From RSA9 sp036381195 (lineage in GTDB: Bacteria > Gemmatimonadota > Gemmatimonadetes > Longimicrobiales > RSA9), in the NCBI GenBank assembly GCA_036381195.1, contig DASVDH010000047.1, positions 44,156 through 108,155 of the forward strand: a stretch of 64,000 bases of DNA. Reading direction: 5' to 3'. Each line of letters begins with the position of its first letter. Within the stretch, counting starts at the first letter, position 1. A model generated the notes under the pieces. It searched no databases and was not told where the DNA came from. It was given only the letters and a program-made list of their open reading frames with translations. Both the position numbers and the translations under genes were made by a program. Positions 1 to 8,822 of this stretch are shown here, one piece after another.

Positions 1-36
1 AGGCCGCGCCGGCAGTCGTGCGGAAGGCGGGCCGCC

Positions 37-741
37 CTACCGCAACCGGATCGGCAGCTCGGCGCCGAGGTGGAACACCCAACCCCGCCGCCACACCTCG
101 CCTTCGCCCACCCGCGAGCTGCGGATGATCCGGGAGTCCTGCCATTCCTCCTCGATCATGATGAACGGGGTGCGGAACAGCAGCACGTCGGCGCCTGCGA
201 CGAACTGCACACGCGATCCGAGACGCAGCCCGGCACCGCCGAGGAGGAACGGGACTCCGCGGTCCGTTTCAACGCCAACGCCGGCGGCGATGCGAAGGAA
301 AGGGAGTGGGGGTGGAGTGAACCCCGCCTGAACATCGAGCGTGCGGATCCCATCGCCCCACAGCTCGTCTTCGTAGGTGCGGCGGCGATGGACCCCGTCC
401 GGCTCGCCCTCCGGTACGAGGGCGCACGTCTCCGCGAAAGTCTCGCGGATCCCCGTGTAGCGGGCCCGGAAGTCCCAGCCTCCGGCCGAGCGCACGCCGA
501 TGGACGGCTGCACGCCGGCGCCGCCCTGGTCGTCGTCCAGGCAACTGGATGCGAACGGCTCGGGGATGGCCGCGAGCGCGACGGACCCGGCGAGGAAGGC
601 CGTCCACGGCGGCGGCTGCGTTTCCGCACCGGCGGAACGGCGGGCGGCGCTCTGCGCGGCGAGGGGGGTCGCCGCCGCGCCCAGGGCGAGGGCCGCGGAG
701 ATCAGTCGTGAGAGGCGGACCTTTCCGTTTCGCATCGGCAT
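37..741 (-). CDS. Secreted protein of unknown function, possible outer-membrane barrel
   Basis: The product has a clear signal peptide (MRNGKVRLSRLISAALALG, then a cleavage-like TPLAAQS) followed by about 200 residues rich in Gly, Arg and alternating hydrophobic positions, such as LGGAGLRLGSRVQFVAGADV and a C-terminus of FHLGAELPIRLR. Alternating strands with a basic or aromatic C-terminal strand suggest a small outer-membrane or periplasmic beta-barrel, but no family is recognised. An in-frame ATG at 768 lies further out; the ATGs at 741 or 735 place the signal peptide at the N-terminus and are preferred. No neighbour informs its role; the next gene, at 1021, is on the opposite strand. Confidence 0.6.
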   Translation of the reverse strand: MPMRNGKVRLSRLISAALALGAAATPLAAQSAARRSAGAETQPPPWTAFLAGSVALAAIPEPFASSCLDDDQGGAGVQPSIGVRSAGGWDFRARYTGIRETFAETCALVPEGEPDGVHRRRTYEDELWGDGIRTLDVQAGFTPPPLPFLRIAAGVGVETDRGVPFLLGGAGLRLGSRVQFVAGADVLLFRTPFIMIEEEWQDSRIIRSSRVGEGEVWRRGWVFHLGAELPIRLR

Positions 742-1020
742 CCCGGTTCCACACCCGAGGACCAGCACTCCAGCCGTGAAAACGCCTGAGCGGTCCCGGA
801 GCGGACGCGGACCAAGCGCGCGGCGGATTCTCGTAGACGACGGTCACGCTGCAGTACGGCGCGACCAATTGACCGGGGCGGCGGCCGTGTCCCATCGTGC
901 CGAGCGATCGGACCGTGTCGCCCGGCCGGAGCGACGGCGCGGGGAACCCGTGCGGCAGAGCGCCGCGCCGGCCGTCATCGGCGCGACGGATCGATCCAAC
1001 TCCAATCGGGGAAGGGACGC

Positions 1021-1926
1021 ATGTCGTTCACGAACCGGAGCGTGTGGCCCCTGCTCGTGGCCCTGGCCGCGGGCTGGGCAAACGGCACCCAGCCGCCCGA
1101 GGGCGACGGCGTGACGCTGGTGGCGAAGCGGGCCGGGGGCGACGAGGCGGCCTCGCCGCCGGGCGCGGGGCCCGAGCGGCTCGCTGCGTCGATCTACCTG
1201 GGGCAGGTGTACCCGTCTGGCACGCTGTACCTGGAGGCGTTCGAGGGAGCGGGCGATCCGGCCGGCGTGCCGGACGCGGAGCGGCTCCTGTTCACCCCGC
1301 TGGATGCCGACGTCGACCTTCCGCCGGAGTGGCTGGGCCGGTGGCTCGAGGCCCGCTGGGTCGGGCGCTCGGATCACGCGGACCCGCCCCGGGCCGAGGG
1401 CATGTTATCGCCGGACTCGCCCTGCGCAGGCGGCGACTACGAGCCGCGGGAAGGCGCCACGTACGCCGCGCGCAGCGCCGCGGCGCATGCGGGAATTCCC
1501 TGGCGTGTAGAGGAGTACTTCGCCACGGTCGAGGCCTTCACCTGCGGGTCGGAGCACGGCCTGCTGCTGTACCAGGCGGACGAGCCGCCACCCCGGTCGT
1601 TTCGCGTCCTCGCGGTGCGGCCCGAGGTGCGGATCGCCGAGCTGGACCGCTCGGTCGCCGGGCTGCCGCGGCCGCTGACGGCAGAAGAGGAGGCGGCGCT
1701 GCGCGAGCGACGCGCGGCCCGCGACGAGTGCACGCTCGAGCCGCGCGACGTGGACGGCGCCACGCAGATCGTGGCCTTCCGGGAAGCGGACTCCGGCCAC
1801 CGCGTGCGGGTCTCGAGCTACGTCAGCGCCTGCACCGCGCTGAGCGAGCACGTCCTGCTGGACGTACTCGCTGGCGACAGCGTGCTCGCGACGTTCCGCA
1901 TCGTGCGCTGGCGCGGGAACCCCTGA
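1021..1926 (+). CDS. Secreted hypothetical protein
   Basis: This is a 301-residue protein that starts at an ATG with GGAAGGG about four bases upstream. The N-terminus (WPLLVALAAGWANG) is a short signal peptide. The mature part is acidic, with six or more cysteines that could pair in an oxidising compartment, and a C-terminal all-beta-looking segment (HRVRVSSYVSACTALSEHV). I do not recognise a family. It converges on the DUF1622 remnant with only three bases between stop codons. An exported, perhaps lineage-restricted, protein is the safest reading. Confidence 0.65.
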   Translation: MSFTNRSVWPLLVALAAGWANGTQPPEGDGVTLVAKRAGGDEAASPPGAGPERLAASIYLGQVYPSGTLYLEAFEGAGDPAGVPDAERLLFTPLDADVDLPPEWLGRWLEARWVGRSDHADPPRAEGMLSPDSPCAGGDYEPREGATYAARSAAAHAGIPWRVEEYFATVEAFTCGSEHGLLLYQADEPPPRSFRVLAVRPEVRIAELDRSVAGLPRPLTAEEEAALRERRAARDECTLEPRDVDGATQIVAFREADSGHRVRVSSYVSACTALSEHVLLDVLAGDSVLATFRIVRWRGNP

Positions 1927-1929
1927 ACA

Positions 1930-2323
1930 TCAGCGCGGCCGGCCGCTCCGCCTCCACGGCAACCGGCCCTCGATCTCGGCCGAGAGCGCGAAGCTGAGGA
2001 ACGTCCGGATCAGCACGATGATCGCGAGGACACCGACGCTGCGGAAGCTCGGCTCGATGGCGACGGTGCGGATGATGTCCGCGGCGACGAGGAACTCGAG
2101 GCCGAGCAGGATGGAGCGTCCGAGGCCGACGCGGTAGCGGCGGTATGCGTCGTCGAGCGCGGCCTTCGCGGCGAGCTCGCGCACGAACGCGAAGGTGGCG
2201 ACGGCGGCGCCGATCACGATGGCCGCGATCCCGGCGCGCCTGGATGACCGCCGCGGCCCACCGCGCGATGTGGGTGTAGGCGGCCGGCTCCGGCAGGGCA
2301 ACCGGGCCGGCCGCCTCTTGCAT
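1930..2323 (-). pseudogene. DUF1622 family inner-membrane protein, frameshifted
   Basis: The reading frame from ATG 2323 encodes an N-terminal segment (AYTHIARWAAAVIQ) and then runs out of frame near 2235-2245, inside a ggcgcgcc string. The adjacent frame continues exactly where DUF1622 proteins do (AGIAAIVIGAAVATFAFV, then LLGLEFLVAADIIRTV and GVLAIIVLIRTFLSFAL, ending EIEGRLPWRR). Removing one base would restore a three-helix protein of about 130 residues of the usual DUF1622 length. The start codon overlaps the stop of the upstream amidohydrolase as TGATG, so the pair was or is translationally coupled. It is either a recent frameshift or a one-base sequencing error in a GC-rich run. Confidence 0.8.
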
Positions 2324-3747
2324 CACCGCACGCCGACCAGGCCCTTCACGGCCTCAATCAGCTTCGCGGAGTCGTAGCCGATCCCGTCCTTGAAGACCAC
2401 GGTCACGTTGCGGATCTCGGCCGGGGTGGCGACGGGGTTGCCGCGGATGACGACGAGGTCCGCCTTCTTGCCTTGCGTGATCGAGCCCAGCTCGTCGTCG
2501 ATGCCGAGCACCTTCGCGCCGTTGAGACTCATGACCTTGATCGCCTCGACGGGCGTGAAGCCGGCCTCGATCAGGAGCTCGTAGTTGCGCTGATCGCCGA
2601 AGCCGGGCAGCGCGCCGCCGATGCCGGTGGGGTCCACACCCGCGGCGAGCAGGCCGCCCGCCCGGGCGAACGCGAGCTCGAACTGCTGTGCCCTGCGGAA
2701 CACCTCGGGCATGACGGACGTGGCGGCGTTGCGCGAGAACTGCTCGCGCGTGCGCAGGTACTCCTCGCGCGTCTCGGGGGACATCGCATCGAGCACGCGC
2801 TGCTCGAGCGGCGGACGGTTCGGGACGGTGAGCTCGTAGACGGCGAGCGTGGACGTCATGGCCACGCCGTTCTCGACCATCTCGCGGATGGTCTGCTGCA
2901 CCTCGGGGCTGGACACCTCGACGTCCGCCAGGCGGCCGCGCATGCCGGCCGGGCAGACATCCGGCTCCTTCTCGGGGTCCCAGTCGCTGTTGGTGAAGAA
3001 GCCGTGCTCGAGGTTGTCGATGCCGAGCGCGACTGCCTCGCGGAAGGAGACCGAGCACAGGTGGCCGGTGACCTTGAGGCCGCGCCGGTGCGCCTCCTCG
3101 ATCGCCGCCTTCAGCTCCTCGCGGCTGATCTGCGCGTACGCCTTGAACCAGCTCGCGCCCTCCTCGGCCCAGTAGGCGACGACGCGGCGCGCGTCCTCCG
3201 GCGCGTTGACCTGCATCATGTGGGAGCTGCCGCTGGGCCCGTTCAGGTACGGCCCGGTCACGAACATGCGCGGCCCCGGCACCCTGCCCTGCTCGATCGC
3301 GCGCTTGAGGTTCAGCTCGGCGTACGGCGATGCGGCGCCGGTCGTGCGGATCGTCGTGACGCCGCTGGCGAGGTACAGGCGGGGCGCGCTGTAGGAGAGC
3401 TGGACGCTGCGGGCCGTCGTCGTGTAGAACGTGTGGTTGTGCATGCCGACGAGGCCCGGGATCACCGTGTGGCCGCTCAGGTCCATCGTGTGCGCGCCGG
3501 CCGGCGGCTTGACCTGCGCGGCTGGCCCGACCGCGGTGATCCGGCCGTTCTCGATGATGATGGTCTGGTCCTCAGCGGGCGGCGCGCCCGTGCCATCCAC
3601 GACGCGCACGTGTGTGAGGGCGACGACGGGCGCGTCCACGACGACGTAGCGTCTCACCTCCTCCGAGAGCTGCGGTCGCGCTTGCGCCGCAGCGGCCTGG
3701 GCTGCGGCGAGGACGAGGGTGACTGTGGCGCTCAGCATGGCTCTCAT
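2323..3747 (-). CDS. Secreted amidohydrolase family protein
   Basis: This 474-residue protein belongs to the imidazolonepropionase/prolidase-like branch of the metal-dependent amidohydrolase superfamily. A signal peptide (SATVTLVLAAAQAAAAQA) precedes the composite beta domain (VRVVDGTGAPP, then IIIENGRITAVGP). The barrel metal ligands are visible as HNH after the conserved GLVGMHNH, a later His in VTGHLC and another in NLEHGF, with a C-terminal Asp in AGVDPTG. The C-terminal GSITQGKKADLVVI is typical of the fold. The start at 3747 is supported by AGGAG six bases upstream; frames open further upstream look non-coding. Substrate is unknown; periplasmic dipeptide or lactam hydrolysis is plausible for this group. 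Confidence 0.88.
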   Translation of the reverse strand: MRAMLSATVTLVLAAAQAAAAQARPQLSEEVRRYVVVDAPVVALTHVRVVDGTGAPPAEDQTIIIENGRITAVGPAAQVKPPAGAHTMDLSGHTVIPGLVGMHNHTFYTTTARSVQLSYSAPRLYLASGVTTIRTTGAASPYAELNLKRAIEQGRVPGPRMFVTGPYLNGPSGSSHMMQVNAPEDARRVVAYWAEEGASWFKAYAQISREELKAAIEEAHRRGLKVTGHLCSVSFREAVALGIDNLEHGFFTNSDWDPEKEPDVCPAGMRGRLADVEVSSPEVQQTIREMVENGVAMTSTLAVYELTVPNRPPLEQRVLDAMSPETREEYLRTREQFSRNAATSVMPEVFRRAQQFELAFARAGGLLAAGVDPTGIGGALPGFGDQRNYELLIEAGFTPVEAIKVMSLNGAKVLGIDDELGSITQGKKADLVVIRGNPVATPAEIRNVTVVFKDGIGYDSAKLIEAVKGLVGVR

Positions 3748-4139
3748 CGCGCACTCCTGTGTGCCGGAAACGGGCTGGGCGGGGGCGGCACCGGAACAGC
3801 CGTGGCAGCGGTGCGCCCCGCTGGGCGTCCCGTGCGGCGGCCCGACGGCCGCCGCGGTGCGGGGGCAATCTCGCGGAGACCGGCGCCGTGTCAAGGCGCA
3901 CAGCGGCACGGCGGCGCTACGCCGCCAGGACCGGGTCGACCTGGGCTCTGTCCCCCGCCAGAGCCACGCGACCGCGCCGATCGGGCACGTGGTGGAGAGC
4001 CATTTGCACAGAGAGCCCGAGATCCGTCGCACGTGAGGTGCGGCCGCACCGGCACGCGAGTGGCCGCAGGCCACGCCCGTTTCGAGCCAACCCTGGCCGG
4101 GGCCTCGGAAGGTCGGCACCATGCCCATGATGTTCGCCG
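3748..4139. other. Intergenic region, divergent; one short hairpin
   Basis: There is no convincing gene in this 392-bp stretch between the divergent amidohydrolase and sugar transferase. The only structure noted is a perfect 9-bp inverted repeat, GCGGCGGCC at 3834-3842 and GGCCGCCGC at 3847-3855, with a CGAC loop, which at this base composition may be fortuitous. Promoters for both flanking genes should lie here but no confident -35/-10 pair could be read. Confidence 0.5.
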
Positions 4140-5150
4140 ATGGCGCGCCGGCGTAACGCCCGGCGCTCCTCCGCCGCCCGCCGCCGGACCGCGCGGACCA
4201 CCGCCGCTCCGCAGACCTCGCCTGCACCGCAGGCCGCGGCCGCGGCGCAGACTCCGCCGGTGGCGCGGAGCTCGCCCGCGGCGCGGAAACCGCCGCCGGC
4301 GCAGACGCCACCCGCGCCGCGCCACTCGCCGACGCCCCCGCCCGCAGTCCGCCCCACGCCGATGGTCCCGCTGCTGCCGCCACCCCGCCCGCGTCCCCGC
4401 GGCGGGAAAGCGAAGCGTGCCTTCGACCTCGCCTTCGCCTCGCTCGCCCTGCTGCTCTTCGCGCCGCTGCTCGCGCTGACGGCACTCGCGATCCGCGCGG
4501 CCAGCCCCGGGCCTGTGTTCATCCGGCTGCCGCGCGTGGGCCAGCGAGGCCGCGTCTTCGAGCTGCTCAAGCTGAGGACCACACACGTGACCGGCCCGCC
4601 CGGCAGGAACGGCTCCGCGCCCGGCGACCCGCGCGTGTTCCGGCTCGGCGCGCTCGTGCGCGCCAGCCAGCTGGACGAGCTGCCGCAGCTCCTCAACGTG
4701 ATCCGCGGGGACATGTCCGTGGTGGGGCCGCGGCCCGAGGACCCGGAGACCGTGCGGCGCCATTACACGCTCGCACAGCGCCGGGCGCTGCGCGTCCGGC
4801 CGGGTCTGATCAGCCCCGGCACGATCTACCTCTTCACGCGCGAGGCCGCGCTGCTCGCGGCCAGGGACCCCGAGCACGCGTACGCGGAATGGCTGCTCCC
4901 GGCGAAGCGCAGGTTCGAGTGTTCCTATCCGCGACGTGCGCGGCTCCGCTACGACTTCGCCCTGATGTGGCGGGCGCTGCGCGCGATGGTCGTCGCTGGC
5001 CTGGTCGGCCGCCCCTTCCCCGATCCGGCCGCGCACCCCGCTGCGCAGCATGCTGCGGGGGCGGGGCCGGAGCACGGGGCGGTGGCCGCGGCGGCCCTGC
5101 CGGACCGCCGTCCCCCGCGTTCGCTCGCGGGCAGGCCGGCCGCGAGGTAG
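4140..5150 (+). CDS. Polyprenyl-phosphate sugar-phosphate transferase (bacterial sugar transferase)
   Basis: Residues about 90-290 form a WbaP/PglC-type monotopic phosphoglycosyl transferase: a membrane-inserted helix after the basic GGKAKRAFDLAFASLALLL, then SPGPVFIRLPRVGQRGR, FELLKLRT, the signature LDELPQLLNVIRGDMSVVGP, and RPGLISPGTI. It would transfer a sugar phosphate from a nucleotide sugar to undecaprenyl phosphate at the inner face of the membrane, starting exopolysaccharide or glycan synthesis. The first 85 residues are an Ala/Pro/Arg-rich low-complexity stretch not usual for the family, so the true start could be the internal ATG at 4362. No other glycan genes are adjacent, so it stands alone. 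Confidence 0.85.
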   Translation: MARRRNARRSSAARRRTARTTAAPQTSPAPQAAAAAQTPPVARSSPAARKPPPAQTPPAPRHSPTPPPAVRPTPMVPLLPPPRPRPRGGKAKRAFDLAFASLALLLFAPLLALTALAIRAASPGPVFIRLPRVGQRGRVFELLKLRTTHVTGPPGRNGSAPGDPRVFRLGALVRASQLDELPQLLNVIRGDMSVVGPRPEDPETVRRHYTLAQRRALRVRPGLISPGTIYLFTREAALLAARDPEHAYAEWLLPAKRRFECSYPRRARLRYDFALMWRALRAMVVAGLVGRPFPDPAAHPAAQHAAGAGPEHGAVAAAALPDRRPPRSLAGRPAAR

Positions 5151-5320
5151 GCGCGGGGGGCGATCGTCCGCGCGAGATCGATCCTGCAACGAGCCGAGAA
5201 CTGGCCGGGGGCGATGTCGGTGGTGGGGGCGTGGGACGCTCGCTCACGCGCGCGGGCGGGCCCGGCCGACCCTTCGAGCCGCCCGGGTGGTGCCCCGAGC
5301 GGCGGCGGCCCAGGCCGGCG

Positions 5321-7543
5321 TCACCGGCCCGCGTCGTCCGGCACCACCTCGAACACCGTCATCATCCCGGCCTCGAGGTGTTCCGCGACGTGGCAGTGCA
5401 GCATCCACCGGCCGGGGTTGGTCAGCTCGAGCAGCAGTTCAGCGGTCGCGCCCACGGGCAGCAGCACGGTGTCCTTCCAGACCAGGTTCTCGTTCGGCAC
5501 GCCGTTCACGGAGAGGATCAGGAAGCGCTGCCCGTGGATGTGGATCGGGTGCTGCATCGCGTGGGCGGCGTAGCGGTTGTTGGTGAGCCGCAGCTTCACG
5601 ACGTCGCCCACGCGGAAGCGCCAGGCGATGTCCATGTTCTCGCGGCCCGTCGCCGGATCGCGCAGCACCCACTTCACCTCGCGCGTCGTCGCGATCCAGT
5701 TCATCTCGGGCATGGTGCCGCTCCACTCGACCGGGTTGAAGTAGAGCGAGTCCATGCGCACGAGCGGGCCCATGGGGAACGGCAGCTCGCCCAGCTCGAC
5801 CGTGAGCACGAGGTCCTTCTCCACCGGCGCGTCGAAGTAGCGGCGGTACGGCTCGATCTCAGCGCTCACCTCCCGGTACGCGCGCAGCCGGGAGAACGCG
5901 GCGCCGTGGTCCGGCACCGCGGGCTCTTCGGCCACGCGCACGATGCCAAGCGTGTCCACCTCGGGGAAGAAGTAGCCGAACAGGTGGTTGATCGACTGGA
6001 TCCGGTTCTCGAGCGCGGATGTGCCCGGCGTCTCGAAGCGCACGTCCACAACGTAGCGCTCCGCGGGCGCGATGACGACGCTCTCGACCCACTCCTCGTG
6101 CTCGAAGCGGCTCACGTCCGAGGCGACGACCTTCATGCGTGCGCCGGTGAACGAGACGTTGAACGTGCGCGTGTTCGCCACGTTGGTCAGGAAGAACCGC
6201 ACGACCTCGCCCCGCTTCACGCTCAGCTCGTAGCGCGGCTCGCCGTTGACGAGCAGCACGTTGCCGAAGCGGCCCATGAGCGCGTGCGTGGCGTGCTCGC
6301 GGCCATACGGGACGAGCCCGTCGTCCGCGAGCAGCAGGTCGTCCAGCATGAGGACTTCCTCGCGGTTCGCGGGGCCGTAGTAGTCCGGCCGCGGCGAACG
6401 CACGAGCAGGTTGCCGTAGAGCCCGAGGTCCTGCTGCACGTCCTCGCGGTGGTGCGGATGGTACCAGTAGATGCCCGCATCCGGGAAACGCACCACGTAC
6501 GTGAAGCTGCCGCCGGGCGGCACCGGGTCCTGCGTGACGTGAGGCACGCCGTCGTAGCGGTTGTCCAACCGGATGCCATGCCAGTGCACGGCGGTCGGCA
6601 TGTCCAGCCGGTTGGTGAACTCGACGACGATGCTCGTCCCCTGATCCACGTGGATCAGCGGCCCCGGGTACTGGCCGTTGAAGCCATACATGACCAGCGT
6701 GCGGCCGCGGATGCGGCGCCGCACGAGCCCCGCTTCGAGCCGCAGCGTGTCCCCGTCACGGAGGCGCACGAGCCGGCGCGGGATCGCATCGGCGAGGGTG
6801 GCGGGGTCGGCGGAAGGGAGGAAGGGCGCGACGGCAGGCCGGAACCGCATCAGCGCCTCCGGCATCGAGACCTTCGGGTGCATGGGTGGCGCGATCCACG
6901 CCTCCCCGGGCGCGCCGGCCGCCTTTGCCTCCCCGTGTGCGTGCCCGCCGTGCCCGTGCGCGGCGGCGGCGCTGTCCCCGCCCGCCGCCGCGGCCGCGAG
7001 GAGGAACGGCAGGTCGTGCGGCTGCATGAGCATGCTCGCCGACTGGCCGCGCAGCACGAGGCGGCCGGCGCGCTGCTCGACATCCGGCGACGCCTCGGCC
7101 GTGACCAGCACCAGGAACTTGTTGAACGCGACGAGGCCCTCGGCCCCAGCCTCGTCATCGACGACGCCCAGCTTGACCACGGGATCGAGGACGGGCGTCG
7201 TCGCCCAGGCGATGTACGTCGTGTAGGGCCCGAGCGCTGACGGCTCCGGCAGCCCGCGCGCGGTCACGCGCACGCGGTGCACGTGCTCGCCATCCCGCGT
7301 CACGGCCGTGCCGAACGGCGTGGGCACCCACCGCAACTCCGCCGTCCCGGTCGCCGCGGGCGCGGCGTCCGTCGGCAGCAGCGTGATGCAGTGGAGGTCG
7401 GCTGCGGGCTCGCCGGGTACCGCCCGCGCGTCCGCGCACGCCGGCGATCCTGCGCCGACACGCGGCGCACGCACCGCCCCCGGCTGCGCCGGCGCCAGGC
7501 CACAGAGGAGGAGCACCAGCGCGCGGCGCGCGGGCCGGCTCAT
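5321..7543 (-). CDS. Multicopper oxidase with N-terminal extension
   Basis: This 740-residue exported protein has all four copper-binding regions of a laccase-like oxidase: HWHG at residue 320, WYHPHH further on, HPIHIHGQ and the C-terminal HCHVAEHLEAGM (716-727), which supplies type 1 and type 3 ligands with an axial Met. It should oxidise metals or phenols and reduce oxygen to water in the periplasm. Residues about 55-165 form an extra beta-rich domain resembling the C-terminal domain of anti-sigma-K proteins, joined to the oxidase by a His-rich linker (HGHGGHAHGEAKA). The start is backed by GGAGGGG six bases upstream and a signal peptide. No copper-export genes lie beside it. Confidence 0.93.
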   Translation of the reverse strand: MSRPARRALVLLLCGLAPAQPGAVRAPRVGAGSPACADARAVPGEPAADLHCITLLPTDAAPAATGTAELRWVPTPFGTAVTRDGEHVHRVRVTARGLPEPSALGPYTTYIAWATTPVLDPVVKLGVVDDEAGAEGLVAFNKFLVLVTAEASPDVEQRAGRLVLRGQSASMLMQPHDLPFLLAAAAAGGDSAAAAHGHGGHAHGEAKAAGAPGEAWIAPPMHPKVSMPEALMRFRPAVAPFLPSADPATLADAIPRRLVRLRDGDTLRLEAGLVRRRIRGRTLVMYGFNGQYPGPLIHVDQGTSIVVEFTNRLDMPTAVHWHGIRLDNRYDGVPHVTQDPVPPGGSFTYVVRFPDAGIYWYHPHHREDVQQDLGLYGNLLVRSPRPDYYGPANREEVLMLDDLLLADDGLVPYGREHATHALMGRFGNVLLVNGEPRYELSVKRGEVVRFFLTNVANTRTFNVSFTGARMKVVASDVSRFEHEEWVESVVIAPAERYVVDVRFETPGTSALENRIQSINHLFGYFFPEVDTLGIVRVAEEPAVPDHGAAFSRLRAYREVSAEIEPYRRYFDAPVEKDLVLTVELGELPFPMGPLVRMDSLYFNPVEWSGTMPEMNWIATTREVKWVLRDPATGRENMDIAWRFRVGDVVKLRLTNNRYAAHAMQHPIHIHGQRFLILSVNGVPNENLVWKDTVLLPVGATAELLLELTNPGRWMLHCHVAEHLEAGMMTVFEVVPDDAGR

Positions 7544-7705
7544 CGCGGCCCCTCCGCCCCGGCGGCTGCGCCGCCACGGGCGCGCGCTGCCGGCCCGCTC
7601 GCCGCCGCGTGCCGCGGCTCCAGGCGGGATTCGTCCAACGCGTGTCTCGGCTGCCGCATCGGGATCCGGGTGTGGAGGGGGAAGCGGCGGGCGCGCGCCA
7701 TCCCG

Positions 7706-8485
7706 CTACATCCTGTGCAACACGGTCGCGCTCCGCTGCGCGGTCGGGAGGATCACCATCTCGAACACGTTGACGTGCGGCGGGGCGTTGACCACGTAGA
7801 GCACTGCGTCCGCGATGTCGTCCGCCGTGAGGGGCTGGAAACCCTGATAGACGCTGCGCGCGCGCTCGCGGTCGCCCTTGAAGCGGACCAGCGAGAACTC
7901 CGTCTCGACCATGCCCGGATCGATGCTCGAGACGCGGATCGGCGTCCCGACCAGGTCCAGCGCGAGCGCCTGGTTCAGCGCGCGCACCGCGTGCTTGGTC
8001 GCCGTGTACACGTTGCCCTTCGGGTAGACCTGGTGGCCGGCGATGCTGCCGAGGTTGACCACGTGGCCGCGGCCACGCTCCACCATATGGGGCAGGAACG
8101 CGCGCGTGACGTACAGCAGACCCTTGATGTTGGTGTCGATCATGCGCTCCCAGTCGTCCGGGTCGCCCTCGTGCAGCGGGCTCAGGCCCACTGCGAGGCC
8201 GGCGTTGTTCACGAGCACGTCCGGCACCCAGCCGTTGGAGACGAGTGCCTCCGCCTCGCGGAACACGGCGGCGCGGTCCCGTACGTCCACGGCGGCAATG
8301 CGCACGGACGCGCCGTGCCGCGTCTCGAGGTCGGCGGCGAGCGCCTCCAGCCGGTCCACGCGCCTCGCCCACAGCACCAGGTCGGCGCCCGCGGCGGCGA
8401 ACCGCCGCGCGCACGCCTCGCCGATGCCCGCGCTGGCGCCGGTCACCAGCACCGCGCGGCCACGGATCCGGTCCGCGCCGCTCAT
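7706..8485 (-). CDS. Short-chain dehydrogenase/reductase, YdfG-like
   Basis: This is a 259-residue classical SDR. The cofactor-binding TGASAGIGEA is at residues 16-25, followed by ARR (an NADP preference), NNAG, and the catalytic Tyr-Lys in YTATKHA. The substrate loop (DPGMVETEFS) and the C-terminal AVLYVVNAPPHVN closely follow E. coli YdfG, an NADP-dependent 3-hydroxy acid (serine/allothreonine) dehydrogenase. The exact substrate remains an inference. It lies 162 bp upstream of the multicopper oxidase on the same strand, so they may be transcribed together, but there is no functional link I can name. Confidence 0.9.
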   Translation of the reverse strand: MSGADRIRGRAVLVTGASAGIGEACARRFAAAGADLVLWARRVDRLEALAADLETRHGASVRIAAVDVRDRAAVFREAEALVSNGWVPDVLVNNAGLAVGLSPLHEGDPDDWERMIDTNIKGLLYVTRAFLPHMVERGRGHVVNLGSIAGHQVYPKGNVYTATKHAVRALNQALALDLVGTPIRVSSIDPGMVETEFSLVRFKGDRERARSVYQGFQPLTADDIADAVLYVVNAPPHVNVFEMVILPTAQRSATVLHRM

Positions 8486-8822
8486 TGCACCGCCCCCCTC
8501 TGGCTCGACGGGCCGACCGCGAGGCCGGGTTCCGCACGCGTCCTCGTGTCGAGCAGGTCCGGGATCGGGGTGCGCTGCCCCTGACGCAGCGCCCTGTGTG
8601 CCGTCATCATGGGGATCCGACGGTGTTGGGAACGTGTCGTCCTATCGGGGGGAAGATTGTCGCACGCGGCCCCGCCCGCCGCAAGCGGCGGCCGCGCGTC
8701 GCGCGCTGCGGCCAGGCGGGGTGCGCTCGCCCGGCTGGCCCCGACGCTCTGCGGAGCCCTCGCGCCTGCGCCTCCACCATGGACTGCCTACGCGCTCGCG
8801 CGGCGTGGCAGCGCTGACGCCC
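8486..8822. other. Intergenic region without recognised features
   Basis: This 337-bp stretch separates the SDR gene from the small lipoprotein gene upstream on the same strand. It contains no open frame with coding character and no clear dyad. It should hold the SDR promoter, possibly near the AT-richer gaagattgtcg at 8651-8661. Confidence 0.4.

Noticed and set aside
3834..3855. 9-bp GC hairpin as a transcription terminator
   Set aside because: It has no T run and lies upstream of both flanking genes, not after one.
2473..4479. A long plus-strand open frame (over 660 codons) opposite the amidohydrolase
   Set aside because: It is antisense to a protein with complete family motifs, is rich in Arg/His/Asp-type shadow composition, and arises from the lack of AT-rich stop codons at this GC content.
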